Source: Acidobacteriota bacterium (GTDB lineage Bacteria > Acidobacteriota > Terriglobia > Bryobacterales > Bryobacteraceae). Taken from it: 44,951 bases of DNA. Shown in pieces: positions 1 through 8,215 of this stretch. The DNA lies in assembly GCA_016870995.1 (NCBI GenBank), contig VFZU01000039.1, positions 1 to 44,951 of the forward strand, given 5' to 3'. The position numbers were made by a program, and so were the translations under genes. Numbering within the stretch: the stretch's first letter is position 1; each line of letters opens with the position of its first letter. The notes under the pieces were generated by a model that was given only the letters and a program-made list of their open reading frames with translations, was not told the origin of the DNA and did not search any database.

Positions 1-78
1 CGAACATCTCCTTTCGAACATTTTCTCTATGAAATGTCCCAGGGAGCTGTCCATCAAAATCGCGGAGCGGGAGACGCC

Positions 79-1218
79 ATGAATCGAGTATGCAGCACTT
101 TCAGCCAGATATTGAAGGAGGTCCCAGCGCCGTTGTTTCAACTTGCGGTGGATACGCATTGGGGAGAGCGGCATGCGCTTGGATTCCGCTGCTGGGACCA
201 ATTTGTGGCGATGTTGTTTTGCCAGTTGGGCCAGGCCAGGAGTCCGCGTGAGATCGAGGAAGGACTGCTGGCCAGCGAAGGAAAGCTTCGGCAACTGGGC
301 ATTGAGAAGGCTCAAGGCCATTCGACGTTGGCCTACGCCAATCAACATCGTCCTTGGGAAATCTACGAGACCCTCTTTCACTAGTTACGCTGCAGCATGA
401 TGGCAAAGCTAGGTCCGGCGCAGTCGGCACCTCGCCTCGGCCTGCCGGGCAAGCTGTTGAGTTTGGACAGCACCGTGATCGATCTTTGCGCTAAGGTCTT
501 CGATTGGGCGAGATACCGGACTGCCAAAGGAGCGGTCAAACTGCACCTGCTACTCGATCATGCTGGACTGATCCCGCATTATGCTGTGATCACCGACAGC
601 AAGACCAGCGATATCGCCGTCGCCAGTCAATTGGAAATGCCCAAGGGCAGCATGCTGGTAGTGGATCGGGGCTATTGCGACTACAGCTGGTTCGCGACCT
701 CGACCGCCAAGCAGGTCCAATTCGTGACTCGTCTTAAGGACAACGCTTCTTACGTGACGGTTGAAACCAGACCCGCCGAAGGGCAAGGTGTGATCGCCGA
801 CGAGATCGTCGCCTTCGTGAAGCACGCCAGCGAAGAAAACGAGAACTTCTTCCGGCTGGTTCGCTATCGGGATCCGGAAGCGGCCCGCGAGTTGACATTT
901 CTAACGAATGACCGGGAACTTACCGCCGCCATCATCGCCGCAATTTATAAGCAACGCTGGCAGGTGGATCTCTTCTTCAAGGCCATCAAACAGAACCTGC
1001 GTATCAAGAGCTTCGCTGGAACCAGCGCTAATGCCCTGAAGATCCTAATTTGAACAGCATTGATCGCCTTACTGCTGATTTGCTACCTACAACTACGCAG
1101 CAAGCTGGCATCGCACTTATCCCGCTTCATTTCGCTGTTGCGGTATCAACTGTTCGCCTATCGAGACCTTTGGCTCTTCCTCGACAGGCCTTCGATGGCT
1201 CGCAAGAACCCAACTTAG
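79..1218 (+). pseudogene. IS4-family transposase, decayed (DUF4372 N-terminus plus DDE domain)
   Basis: Remnant of a cut-and-paste transposase. The ATG at 79 follows GGAG (69-72) and opens a DUF4372-type N-terminus (MNRVCSTFSQ, then RCWDQFVAMLFCQLGQARS). One reading frame carries the whole protein but is cut by two in-frame nonsense codons: TAG at 382-384, where the family usually has Gln (TLFHQL), and TGA at 1051-1053, where it has Trp (KIxxWTALIALLL). Between them lie the DDE motifs: first Asp in SLDSTVIDL, second in VVDRGYCDY, and the Y-x2-R-x3-E-x6-K signature, here YKQRWQVDLFFKAIK with Asp in place of the catalytic Glu. After the TGA the same frame continues as ALIALLLICYLQL and ends at TAG 1216-1218; a one-base loss near 1190 probably removed the true C-terminus. 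Inactive. Family assignment is from motifs; terminal repeats are not convincing (an 8-bp match GCTGTCCA at 46-53 and 1355-1362 only). Confidence 0.85.
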
Positions 1219-1330
1219 ACGAGGAAACTCCGCCTCTGCTGTTTGCCTTCGCACCTGACGTCAGTGTTCACCCCCAACCTCAACCGAATTCCGCAGCCTC
1301 GCCCCGCTCCAGGCCAATGCTGGCGAATGT

Positions 1331-1690
1331 CCCGTTGCTGGCTTCCGACTAATTTGGACAGCAATAGGTTCAGACACAGATCGCGGTTCTTCCAGCGCAG
1401 CATTCCGTGCTGTTTGACCTTCCGCACGCGTTCACAGTCCTCGTAATTTGCTTCCTGCGCCTTCCCGTGCAAGGCCTCACCGATGCCTGGTAATAACTCG
1501 CCGGGGTCTTCATGCCCAGCGCTTCATGCGGCCGTTTTTCGCTTTATTCCCGCCGAAAGTGATCCATCCGTGCTTGTTCCTTGCGTCAATTCGCTGCTGG
1601 ATCCACTGCCAACTCCCGCTGAATCGTGCCGTGCAATCGCCCCAGCCGGCCATTGTCCTGCGGCTTGCCCGGTTTATTCCGTTGCCCATG
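1331..1690 (-). pseudogene. IS481-type integrase/transposase remnant (C-terminal part)
   Basis: Reading the minus strand, pieces of a retroviral-type integrase core appear in shifting frames. These are a PGKPQDNGRLGRLHGTIQRE segment (around 1600-1680), where the family has G(R/K)PxxNGRxERxHRTLKxE, then KRPHEALGMKTPASYYQ (around 1500-1545), the typical end of the integrase fold, then ANYEDCERVRKVKQHGMLRW (around 1395-1460), matching the small C-terminal beta domain. In-frame stops near 1588 and 1560 and a frameshift near 1470 separate the pieces, so no functional protein can be made. The catalytic DDE residues upstream are not recognisable. It abuts the IS4 remnant, so one element may have inserted into or beside the other. 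The RPHEALGMKTPA motif makes the family call fairly firm; the outer limits are approximate. Confidence 0.7.
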
Positions 1691-1774
1691 TGCCCGGTTC
1701 GGACCCGGCAAAGATGCTAGCCCGCAATGCACAAACGATTTGAGTTGGAAGCTCACGCGATGGCCAGCCAGCAT

Positions 1775-2057
1775 CAGCCCACCTTATAAGCGGAGAACTG
1801 TAACATTGTTTGATCGAGGCTTTGCGTCCTGCAACCATAGCGCGCCGGAGCTCCTTCATTTACCACCCATTGTTGGAGGCGGGCCCGAGACATCCGACTG
1901 CTTTGCCGAAACTGATCCATTGTCTTGCGCGATAAAGGATGGTGGCGTGAGCTTTGCGTCTTTAGGCCATAAACGCAATCCCAGGATGAAGGTGCGCAAC
2001 ATCCGCGCCTGCTCACAGCAGGTACACTTCCTGCTGGTGCAGATTGAAGGCGACGAG
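1775..2057. other. Stretch without a recognisable gene
   Basis: No open frame here looks like a protein on either strand: the short frames have irregular composition and no family motif. The stretch lies just upstream of the IS481 remnant on the minus strand and may be further decayed mobile DNA, but no motif supports that. Confidence 0.4.
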
Positions 2058-2156
2058 ATGAAAATCACGCCTATAAGTGACCAGCCCGTGAAGCTGGTGG
2101 ATTCTTCTGGCTCGGCCGTTTCGACGCCGATTGTCGTGAACCGGCGGCGGCGTTAG
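2058..2156 (+). CDS. Possible 32-residue small protein, or 3' end of a lost gene
   Basis: ATG at 2058 is preceded by a good ribosome-binding sequence (GAAGG at 2046-2050, 7 nt spacing) and opens a short frame starting MKITPISDQPVKLVDSSGSA and ending in four arginines. Its codons look coding-like, with GC-rich third positions. It ends at TAG 2154-2156, overlapping the stop of the convergent gene by 4 bp, the same junction style seen at real convergent pairs elsewhere in this window. An upstream in-frame ATG at 1986 would give 56 residues. There is no signal peptide, membrane segment or recognised family. It could equally be the surviving tail of a gene destroyed by the neighbouring insertion sequences. 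Weak call. Confidence 0.3.
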   Translation: MKITPISDQPVKLVDSSGSAVSTPIVVNRRRR

Positions 2157-3040
2157 GTCATCCGGTTCGAGGGGAAGCTGGGGATCATCATCCCTTTGCT
2201 CATCATGTCGATCGCGTTGGTGGAAGTAGCCAGGTTGAAATTGTCGATTTCTACCTTGTAGATTTCGAGGACACTTTGGGTTGCCGAGAAGGGATCAGCC
2301 GCGGATCTGGCGGCGTTGAGCTGGCTGGCCAGGACGGATGCCTCGATCATTTGGCCGTTCGGCATGCGTATGTATTGGTCGCGCTGGCTGGTGCCGAAGG
2401 TCTCGAAGGGACCTCTTACAAGAGTGCCTCCAAAAAGCTGGGCGAATTCGCGGCCGCTCGTATCCGAGACATTCCCCACGGCGCGCTGGCTGAACTCAGG
2501 TTTACCAGTGGACCCATTGGACCAACGAATATCCACGCCATCGATCTGGAAGGGCTGCGCCCTCTCGAGGTTGGCCTTCATGATATTGGCGTAGGGCCCG
2601 GTATTGGCGTCGAGCCAATTCTGCTGGAGCGGATTGAACTTCACCGGGATAGCCGGCGCGGCAGGAGTGGCGGGATTGTTTGCTGTGTCACCTGAATTTG
2701 CGGGTGGCGGGGCACTCCCTCGGGGCGGATTGTTGGGGGCGCGGCCTGCGCCATCAGCGGCAGAGTTTTGCCGCGGTGCCGAGATATTGGCAGTCCTGGC
2801 CCCGATCGCCTTCAATATGTTCGCGTTGGAACTGCGGTTGGGTGCTGTTCCAATTTGGGCCACGCTGGCCTGTACGCTGACCGATTTGGAATTGGCCAGC
2901 GCACCTTGAAACGATTTCACAGGTGCAGCATTTGGTTTTGATGCTGCCAGATCGCCGATTCCACGGCGGCCAGAGCGGCCGGCGTATTCGCCCCAAAGGG
3001 TAGAACGAGAAGCTGGCTGTAGTGAGGGTTGAACCTTCAT
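2153..3040 (-). CDS. Unrecognised Ala/Pro/Asn-rich protein (295 aa)
   Basis: I do not recognise this protein. The first 130 or so residues are low-complexity, rich in Ala, Ser, Asn and Pro, and probably disordered; around residues 100-130 a PPRGSAPPPANSG-type linker leads into a more ordered C-terminal half. The C-terminal half (about 130-295) has mixed polar and hydrophobic character with segments such as QNWLDANTGPYANIMKANLE and IRMPNGQMIEASVLASQLNA, and ends in a Met-rich tail. No signal peptide, membrane span or cysteine motif is visible. Divergent from the YdjC-like gene across 61 bp. The ATG at 3040 is the first good start; no strong Shine-Dalgarno precedes it. A secreted, structural or envelope-associated role would be a guess. 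Real gene likely because of length and composition. Confidence 0.65.
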   Translation of the reverse strand: MKVQPSLQPASRSTLWGEYAGRSGRRGIGDLAASKPNAAPVKSFQGALANSKSVSVQASVAQIGTAPNRSSNANILKAIGARTANISAPRQNSAADGAGRAPNNPPRGSAPPPANSGDTANNPATPAAPAIPVKFNPLQQNWLDANTGPYANIMKANLERAQPFQIDGVDIRWSNGSTGKPEFSQRAVGNVSDTSGREFAQLFGGTLVRGPFETFGTSQRDQYIRMPNGQMIEASVLASQLNAARSAADPFSATQSVLEIYKVEIDNFNLATSTNAIDMMSKGMMIPSFPSNRMT

Positions 3041-3101
3041 ACCAACGGTTAGGCAACTTCGATGCCAAACGGCCAGAAGTTAAAAAGCGATAATCGAAAA
3101 T

Positions 3102-3995
3102 ATGCTGCGCCGTAACTTTTTTGCCCTAGCTGGAGCGATTCCAACAGTTGCTCAAGCTCCCAAAAAGCGGCTGATCGTCCACGCCGACGACGCCGGGATG
3201 TGCCACTCCACAAATATTGCCACTCGTGAGGCGATGGAAAATGGCCTGGTGTCTTCGGCCAGTGTCATGCTGCCTTGTCCCTGGGTTCAGGAATTTTGCG
3301 CCTGGGCGAAGGAGAATCCGAAATACGATCTTGGGGTTCACCTCACGCTGACCAGCGAATGGAAGAACTTCCGATGGAGACCCGTCGCCTCAATCGATAA
3401 AGTGAAGGGGTTGATTGATGCAGAGGGATATATGTGGCGCGATGTGCGTTCGACAGCCACCAACGCTACCCCCGCAGAGATAGAAACAGAACTTCGCGCG
3501 CAGATCGAGCGGGCCCAGCGATACGGCTTGGCCTTCACGCATATCGACACGCACATGGGTACTCTTTACGCGCGACCTGACTACTTCGAGGTCTATACGA
3601 AGCTCGCCAAAGAGTTCAACGTTCCCTGCATGCTCCCGAAACCGAATGGAATTCCGGAGGCGGAATTGAAGGCATATCCGATCACACTTGATATGCTTCG
3701 CGAGAAAGAAAAGCAGGGCTATGCCATGCTGGACCGCCTGATCACTGGTGTACCTGGCAAGAACTACGCCGAGCGCAGAGTGAGCTACAAAAAGTTGATC
3801 GAAGACCTAAAGCCCGGCGTGACCAAGCTGATCATTCACCTGGCCAAAGATGACGCCGAGATCCGCGCCATCAGCAATTCCTGGGAATACCGCTGGGCAG
3901 ACTATCAGTTCTGGACCAGCAACGAAGCCAAAGATCTGCTGGCACAACACAACGTCGAGCTTTACACTTACCGGCAGTTGGCGACCAAGGGATAG
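3102..3995 (+). CDS. YdjC/ChbG-family carbohydrate deacetylase, exported
   Basis: Member of the YdjC/ChbG/HpnK family of metal-dependent amide deacetylases acting on amino-sugar or sugar-lipid substrates. A short N-terminal hydrophobic segment (MLRRNFFALAGAIPTVAQA) looks like a signal peptide, suggesting action outside the cytoplasm. The fold starts with the motif LIVHADDAGMCHS (Asp29-Asp30), then GVHLTLTSEW (His80) and FTHIDTHMG (His147, His151), the positions expected to bind the metal. At 297 residues it is a normal length. It stands alone, divergent from 2153-3040, and converges on the acyltransferase with a 28-bp overlap of coding ends. The exact substrate cannot be told from sequence; chitooligosaccharide or another acetylated sugar is plausible. 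GATAAT near 3088 is the only -10-like element and is close to the start. Confidence 0.85.
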   Translation: MLRRNFFALAGAIPTVAQAPKKRLIVHADDAGMCHSTNIATREAMENGLVSSASVMLPCPWVQEFCAWAKENPKYDLGVHLTLTSEWKNFRWRPVASIDKVKGLIDAEGYMWRDVRSTATNATPAEIETELRAQIERAQRYGLAFTHIDTHMGTLYARPDYFEVYTKLAKEFNVPCMLPKPNGIPEAELKAYPITLDMLREKEKQGYAMLDRLITGVPGKNYAERRVSYKKLIEDLKPGVTKLIIHLAKDDAEIRAISNSWEYRWADYQFWTSNEAKDLLAQHNVELYTYRQLATKG

Positions 3996-5098
3996 CTGAC
4001 TTCCCTGCCCCGATGCCGCAGGAAAGCGAGCACGAAGATGGTGGCTTGTTTTTCGAGCAGCGTACAGCTTGCAGATGCAGCCATCAGAGTGAGCACAAAA
4101 CATCCAGCGAGTGCACCTACGCAAAGCCACAGGGGCCATTGCTGCCAACTCCACATCGAAGCCAGTCCAAAGACGGCAACCTTGGTCACCGCTCCGTGGA
4201 GCAGATAGAACGAATATCCTCTTACGCCTACCGAGCGCAACAGGCGCGATGGCCAGCTTAAGAATCTCCGCCGCAGGATCGACTCGCAAGAGAAAAGCAA
4301 GAGGACCAGGATGGATCCCGCCGCCAGCCCGCAAAGGCTGTACAAGAACTTCGGATCACTCGGGACAAGATGCCAATTCTGGATTGCGTACCGAAAGAGA
4401 AGCAGAACCGCGGCAGACACCGCCGCAAAGATCATTTGATGGCGTTGCTTCAAAACCACACCCTGAACCATTACGACTTCAGCAAGCAAAGCCCCCATCG
4501 GGATGTAGGACAACCGGATTGAGACCAGATCTCCCAGCACAGCGCACAGGATCACTGCAATCGTGGCACCTAACCACACCCAGGCCAAATTCAGTTTTGA
4601 ACCGAACGCACGACGGCAAAGTTGAGCCATCGCTGGAAGCAAGATGTAACCCGCGAAGACGAAACTCAAAGTCCAACTTACAGTCAGTACGGGCCGTTGG
4701 GGAAACAAACCCGGAATCAAGACTAACTGCTGCAACAAATACTCTGCACCGAGGGAGCTGAACGGCTGCTTGGCTAAAGACGGGATCATGGCCCACAAAA
4801 ATAATGCCGCAAAGACCCAAAAGGCGTAAGGGACATAAATGCGGACGGATCGCTTCAGCAATAGCGGCCAGTAGCGAGAGGCGCCCTCAGCTTCAGACTT
4901 GCCAATCAGAAAGCCGCTCAGGAGGAGCAGGAAATTCGTCCCCAGACTTCCGCCAAAACCAGCCAAAAGGGTGAAGATCTCCCAAGCCTTGAGAGATGAG
5001 CTCCACGCCGCAGTGAGCCCCGCGAAGTGAAAACAGAACACGGCAATAGCAGCGGCACCGCGCAAGACGTCGAGACAAATCCAGCGGCGACTCTCCAT
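3968..5098 (-). CDS. Acyltransferase-3 family membrane protein (OafA-like)
   Basis: Integral membrane O-acyltransferase of the acyltransferase-3 family, which moves acetyl or other acyl groups onto cell-surface sugars or lipids. It opens with the family's first helix motif (LDVLRGAAAIAVFCFHFAGL, Arg and His conserved), followed by a LLLSGFLIG helix and about ten hydrophobic spans through residue 355. 376 residues is usual for the family without a fused SGNH domain. The 3' end overlaps the convergent deacetylase gene by 28 bp, so the two coding ends share sequence. The pairing of a deacetylase with an acyltransferase is suggestive of opposing modification of one glycan, but they are not in one operon. 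Substrate unknown. Confidence 0.88.
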   Translation of the reverse strand: MESRRWICLDVLRGAAAIAVFCFHFAGLTAAWSSSLKAWEIFTLLAGFGGSLGTNFLLLLSGFLIGKSEAEGASRYWPLLLKRSVRIYVPYAFWVFAALFLWAMIPSLAKQPFSSLGAEYLLQQLVLIPGLFPQRPVLTVSWTLSFVFAGYILLPAMAQLCRRAFGSKLNLAWVWLGATIAVILCAVLGDLVSIRLSYIPMGALLAEVVMVQGVVLKQRHQMIFAAVSAAVLLLFRYAIQNWHLVPSDPKFLYSLCGLAAGSILVLLLFSCESILRRRFLSWPSRLLRSVGVRGYSFYLLHGAVTKVAVFGLASMWSWQQWPLWLCVGALAGCFVLTLMAASASCTLLEKQATIFVLAFLRHRGREVSYPLVANCR

Positions 5099-5146
5099 TA
5101 AACGTCACTCTCACCGATGGTGTGACTTAGCTGCATACGAGGCCCC

Positions 5147-5176
5147 ATTATGGTATGACACGCGCTCCGGTCCCAA
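5147..5176 (-). promoter_or_regulatory. Possible promoter of the acyltransferase gene
   Basis: On the minus strand TTGGGA (5171-5176) and CATAAT (5147-5152) are separated by 18 bp, placing a start site about 40 nt before the gene at 5098. Only partial matches to sigma-70 consensus; the rest of the 127-bp gap 5099-5225 shows nothing else. Confidence 0.25.
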
Positions 5177-5225
5177 GTCGTGTGCAAAAAAGCCCTAAGC
5201 AATCAGGCGGAATAGATCAAAAGAA

Positions 5226-6413
5226 CTAAAGTAAACCACTCACTCCCGGCAAGCGGCGACTGCGCGGTTTCTCGATCTTCGTCTCAAGTCGAAGTCTACG
5301 CTGGGTGATTTCGTCCGGCGGGCATAACTTAGCCGCAGCGATCGTACACTCAAGCGCCATAAACCAGTTCTTTTCCCGGTGCTCGTAATACTTGGCAAGT
5401 TCTACCAGTGCCTCACCCCGGAAAGGGTTTCGCCCTGATGCAAGATCTGTCCAGATGGTGAGAGCTGCAGGCCAATTTTCTCGCTTCTTTTCGATCAAGC
5501 CCAACGCCCAAAGGCTTCGAAACAAGAGTTCGTCTGAAATCGGAGCATCCACGGCGCGGCGATACATCGCGGCAGCTTCTTCAAGGCGCCCTTCTGCTTC
5601 CAGCCAGCGTGCCAGGCCAGACAATTCAGCGCCATGCCGCAAAGTCGCTCCCAGTGGGTCTTCAAACACGCCCGGGATGATGGCAGCCAGAAACGCAAGA
5701 GAAAGAATGTCGAGCGCGTTGTGTTCGAGCACGGCTTGAAGCTTTCCTGCCCGGCCCGTGCGGAGGTATTCAAAATAGAGTTGAGGAATCAGCTCTCCCG
5801 GGACGTCACCCACCCGCTCGTGACCCAGAATCTGGCGCTCCAGTTCGACCAAACGGCAGGACTCAAAGCGCATCTTCCACAGTCTTCTGGCTCCATAGAG
5901 CAGGTCCAAATGCTCCAGACGTGAAAACGGTGTCCGTTGCCTCGACAGCGTGTAGCGGGTTTCGAGCAGCGGCTGGTCATAGCTACGTCCGTTGTACGTC
6001 ACCACGGTCTCAAAGCGGCTCAGATAGCTCGCAAGCGAACTCAAGGCGCTGGCTTCTTCGCCATGCTCGCGGATGAACCACTGCTTGAGGCGGAACCCGT
6101 CAGGTTCCATCGATGCAGCGCCGATGAGGAAGGCCATCGTCCCGGCCCCTCCGGCAAGCCCGGTGGTCTCGGTATCAAGGTAGACCCAAGGCTTGGCCTG
6201 AAGCGGTGATAAGCGCTCTACAATCACATTGCCGTGCTCGTGATCGAGCGGGTAGTGGCGATCCAACTCCAGATGACATCCGAGGCTGGTCTCGACTTCG
6301 ACGCCTCCCAGCGCACTGGAATCATCGACCCGTTCAACGGGCTGAAAGCGAGCGTCAACTTTCTCGATGCGTTTGCGCAAGAGCGCGAGTTGCGCCTTGA
6401 GGGAGTCTTCCAA
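5226..6413 (-). CDS. YprB-like ribonuclease-H-fold exonuclease with helical C-terminus
   Basis: Predicted 3'-5' exonuclease of the RNase H-like 'YprB' type. The nuclease core spans about residues 70-265. The first motif is WVYLDTETTGLAGG (Asp80, Glu82), the second is VVTYNGRSYDQPLLETR, and the last is LEHNALDILSLAFL, giving the DEDD acidic set expected for two-metal catalysis. The final 130 residues are alpha-helical with TPR-like periodicity (WLEAEGRLEEAAAMYRRAV and following), probably for protein contacts. There is no export signal, so it is cytoplasmic and likely acts on DNA or RNA ends. It is the last gene of the minus-strand run starting at 10601 and lies 18 bp after lipA, probably co-transcribed. 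395 residues. The substrate is not deducible. Confidence 0.82.
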   Translation of the reverse strand: MEDSLKAQLALLRKRIEKVDARFQPVERVDDSSALGGVEVETSLGCHLELDRHYPLDHEHGNVIVERLSPLQAKPWVYLDTETTGLAGGAGTMAFLIGAASMEPDGFRLKQWFIREHGEEASALSSLASYLSRFETVVTYNGRSYDQPLLETRYTLSRQRTPFSRLEHLDLLYGARRLWKMRFESCRLVELERQILGHERVGDVPGELIPQLYFEYLRTGRAGKLQAVLEHNALDILSLAFLAAIIPGVFEDPLGATLRHGAELSGLARWLEAEGRLEEAAAMYRRAVDAPISDELLFRSLWALGLIEKKRENWPAALTIWTDLASGRNPFRGEALVELAKYYEHREKNWFMALECTIAAAKLCPPDEITQRRLRLETKIEKPRSRRLPGVSGLL

Positions 6414-6431
6414 TGTTCGTGATCTCTTCGC

Positions 6432-7301
6432 CTATTTTACGGCTTCGTCGGCGTGATAGCTAGAGCGAACTAAAGGACCGCTCTCCACATGCCGGAAGCC
6501 GAGTTCGACGCCAAATTGCCGGAGGGCGGCAAACTCCTCGACGGGAACGTAGCGAACGATGGGAAGATGCTTCGAAGATGGCCGCAAATATTGGCCGAGA
6601 GTGACGATATCAACCTGGTGAGCGCGGAGTTGTCGCATGACGTCACGCATTTCGTCGAGAGTTTCCCCAAGCCCCAGCATCAGGCCACTTTTGGTGGGAA
6701 TCTCAGGGCTCTTTTGCTTGGCGTAGGCGAGCATTTCCAGGCTGCGCTCGAAGCGGGCCCCAAGGCGAACTTGTTTGTAGAGACGGGGAACGGTTTCGGT
6801 ATTGTGATTGAGGACGTCAGGCCGCGCTTCGAGCACAATATCGATGGCCTCGCGAGAACCCTGGAAATCGGGGACCAGCACTTCCACGCCACAGCCGGGA
6901 ATGCGCTCGCGGATGGCGCGAATCGTTGCTGCAAAGATGCCAGCGCCGCCATCCGGCTGATCATCACGATTTACGCTGGTGATCACGGCAAACTTGAGCC
7001 CCATGCGGGAGACCGCCTCTGCAACGCGGCGAGGCTCATCATGATCCACTTCAAGCGGAGCGCCCTTCTGTACTGCGCAAAAGCCGCAGCGGCGCGTGCA
7101 GAGATTGCCGAGGATCATGAAGGTGGCCGTCTTGCGATTCCAGCAGTCCCCGATATTGGGGCAAGCGGCGCTTTCGCAGACGGTGTGGAGTTTGAGATCC
7201 GTCACCAATTGCTTCAGGTCGCGGTAGTTTTCACCAACCGGTGCCGGGGCCTTTAGCCACTCTGGACGTTTGGCTCTCGCTGGCTCAATGGATACAAGCA
7301 C
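6432..7301 (-). CDS. lipA: Lipoyl synthase
   Basis: Radical-SAM enzyme that inserts two sulfurs into octanoyl groups on the lipoyl domains of pyruvate and 2-oxoglutarate dehydrogenases and the glycine cleavage H protein. Both iron-sulfur clusters are visible: the auxiliary cluster motif C-x4-C-x5-C (Cys42, Cys47, Cys53, in CESAACPNIGDC) and the radical-SAM motif CTRRCGFC (Cys68, Cys72, Cys75). The C-terminal RSSYHAD carries the conserved Ser that ligates the auxiliary cluster. At 289 residues it has normal length. The start is GTG at 7301, overlapping the ftcD stop by one base (TAGTG), so the two are translationally linked. No lipB is in this window. Cytoplasmic. Confidence 0.96.
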   Translation of the reverse strand: MLVSIEPARAKRPEWLKAPAPVGENYRDLKQLVTDLKLHTVCESAACPNIGDCWNRKTATFMILGNLCTRRCGFCAVQKGAPLEVDHDEPRRVAEAVSRMGLKFAVITSVNRDDQPDGGAGIFAATIRAIRERIPGCGVEVLVPDFQGSREAIDIVLEARPDVLNHNTETVPRLYKQVRLGARFERSLEMLAYAKQKSPEIPTKSGLMLGLGETLDEMRDVMRQLRAHQVDIVTLGQYLRPSSKHLPIVRYVPVEEFAALRQFGVELGFRHVESGPLVRSSYHADEAVK

Positions 7302-8215
7302 TATGATTCCAGTTTAGCGTCGAGCGCGTTTTCCAGCACTGAGCCGCTGGTGAACTGCTCGAATTTAAGCGCTGCGCGAAAGCCCATCTCGACGGCATGC
7401 CTGGGAATGAAGCCAATCAATTCGCTCCCGGCAACACTGACACCATAAGCCGCCGCTTCGCGCTCGACTGCGGCAAACACTTCGTGCACTGGTGTCTGCT
7501 CGAAATCCGTGAGGTTCATCGATACTTGCGCGAGGCCTCGGGAGTGCAACATCATCCCCATCGCCTTTACATGCGGCAATCCGCCAGAGCTGGTGCGAAT
7601 CTTTTTGGCGATCGCCTTGGCGATCTCAAGCCGGTCCGTGGCGAGATTGATGTTGTAGGCGATGAGAAACTTGCGCGCGCCAACGATCACAGCGCCAGCA
7701 GTAGGATGAAGCTGACCGGCACCGATATCGGGAACACGGCCGGAACCAGCTTTCAGTTCTTGAAGCAAGCCTTCGAATTGGCCGCGGCGCACGTCTTCTA
7801 GCCGCACACGATCCGGCGACTTCGCAGCGGCTTCATAGAAATAAACCGGCACACCAAAGCGCTGCCAAATGGCCTCGCCGGCGCGCCAGGCCAACTCCAC
7901 GCATTCAGTCAGGGAGACGCCGCGCACGGGCACAAAAGGCAGAACGTCGGCTGCCCCGAGACGGAGATGCTCACCGCGATGGCGCGTAAGATCGATGCGG
8001 GCAGCAGCTTCACCGACAACTCGAATGGCGGCTTCAAGCACCGCCTCAGGTTCGCCTGCCATCGTGAACACGCTGCGGTGATGATCGATGTCAGCTTCGC
8101 GTCCAAGCAAGGTGACATTCGGGACCGATTCGATCGCTCGGGCCAGTGCCATCAGCGTGGATTCTTCTCGACCTTCCGAAAAGTTCGGCACGCATTCTAT
8201 GATTTTTCGCATCAC
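7301..8215 (-). CDS. ftcD: Glutamate formimidoyltransferase
   Basis: Transfers the formimino group of N-formimidoyl-glutamate to tetrahydrofolate, a step of histidine degradation linked to one-carbon metabolism. It shows the family's opening motif IIECVPNFSEGR, then DHHRSVFTMAGEP and the folate-site motif GEHLRLGAADVLPFVPV, where most relatives have HPRMGA (here Leu in place of Pro). The 304-residue length equals the transferase domain alone; the cyclodeaminase domain found in the bifunctional animal enzyme is absent. The ATGATG start at 8215 overlaps the end of the ABC permease by 4 bp and its stop overlaps lipA, so it sits inside a coupled operon. No hut genes are nearby, so its link with the transporter is unexplained. 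Confidence 0.93.
   Translation of the reverse strand: MMRKIIECVPNFSEGREESTLMALARAIESVPNVTLLGREADIDHHRSVFTMAGEPEAVLEAAIRVVGEAAARIDLTRHRGEHLRLGAADVLPFVPVRGVSLTECVELAWRAGEAIWQRFGVPVYFYEAAAKSPDRVRLEDVRRGQFEGLLQELKAGSGRVPDIGAGQLHPTAGAVIVGARKFLIAYNINLATDRLEIAKAIAKKIRTSSGGLPHVKAMGMMLHSRGLAQVSMNLTDFEQTPVHEVFAAVEREAAAYGVSVAGSELIGFIPRHAVEMGFRAALKFEQFTSGSVLENALDAKLES

Noticed and set aside
34-1370. Terminal inverted repeats of the IS4 element
   Set aside because: Only an 8-bp match (GCTGTCCA) was found; no target duplication could be identified, so element ends are left undefined.
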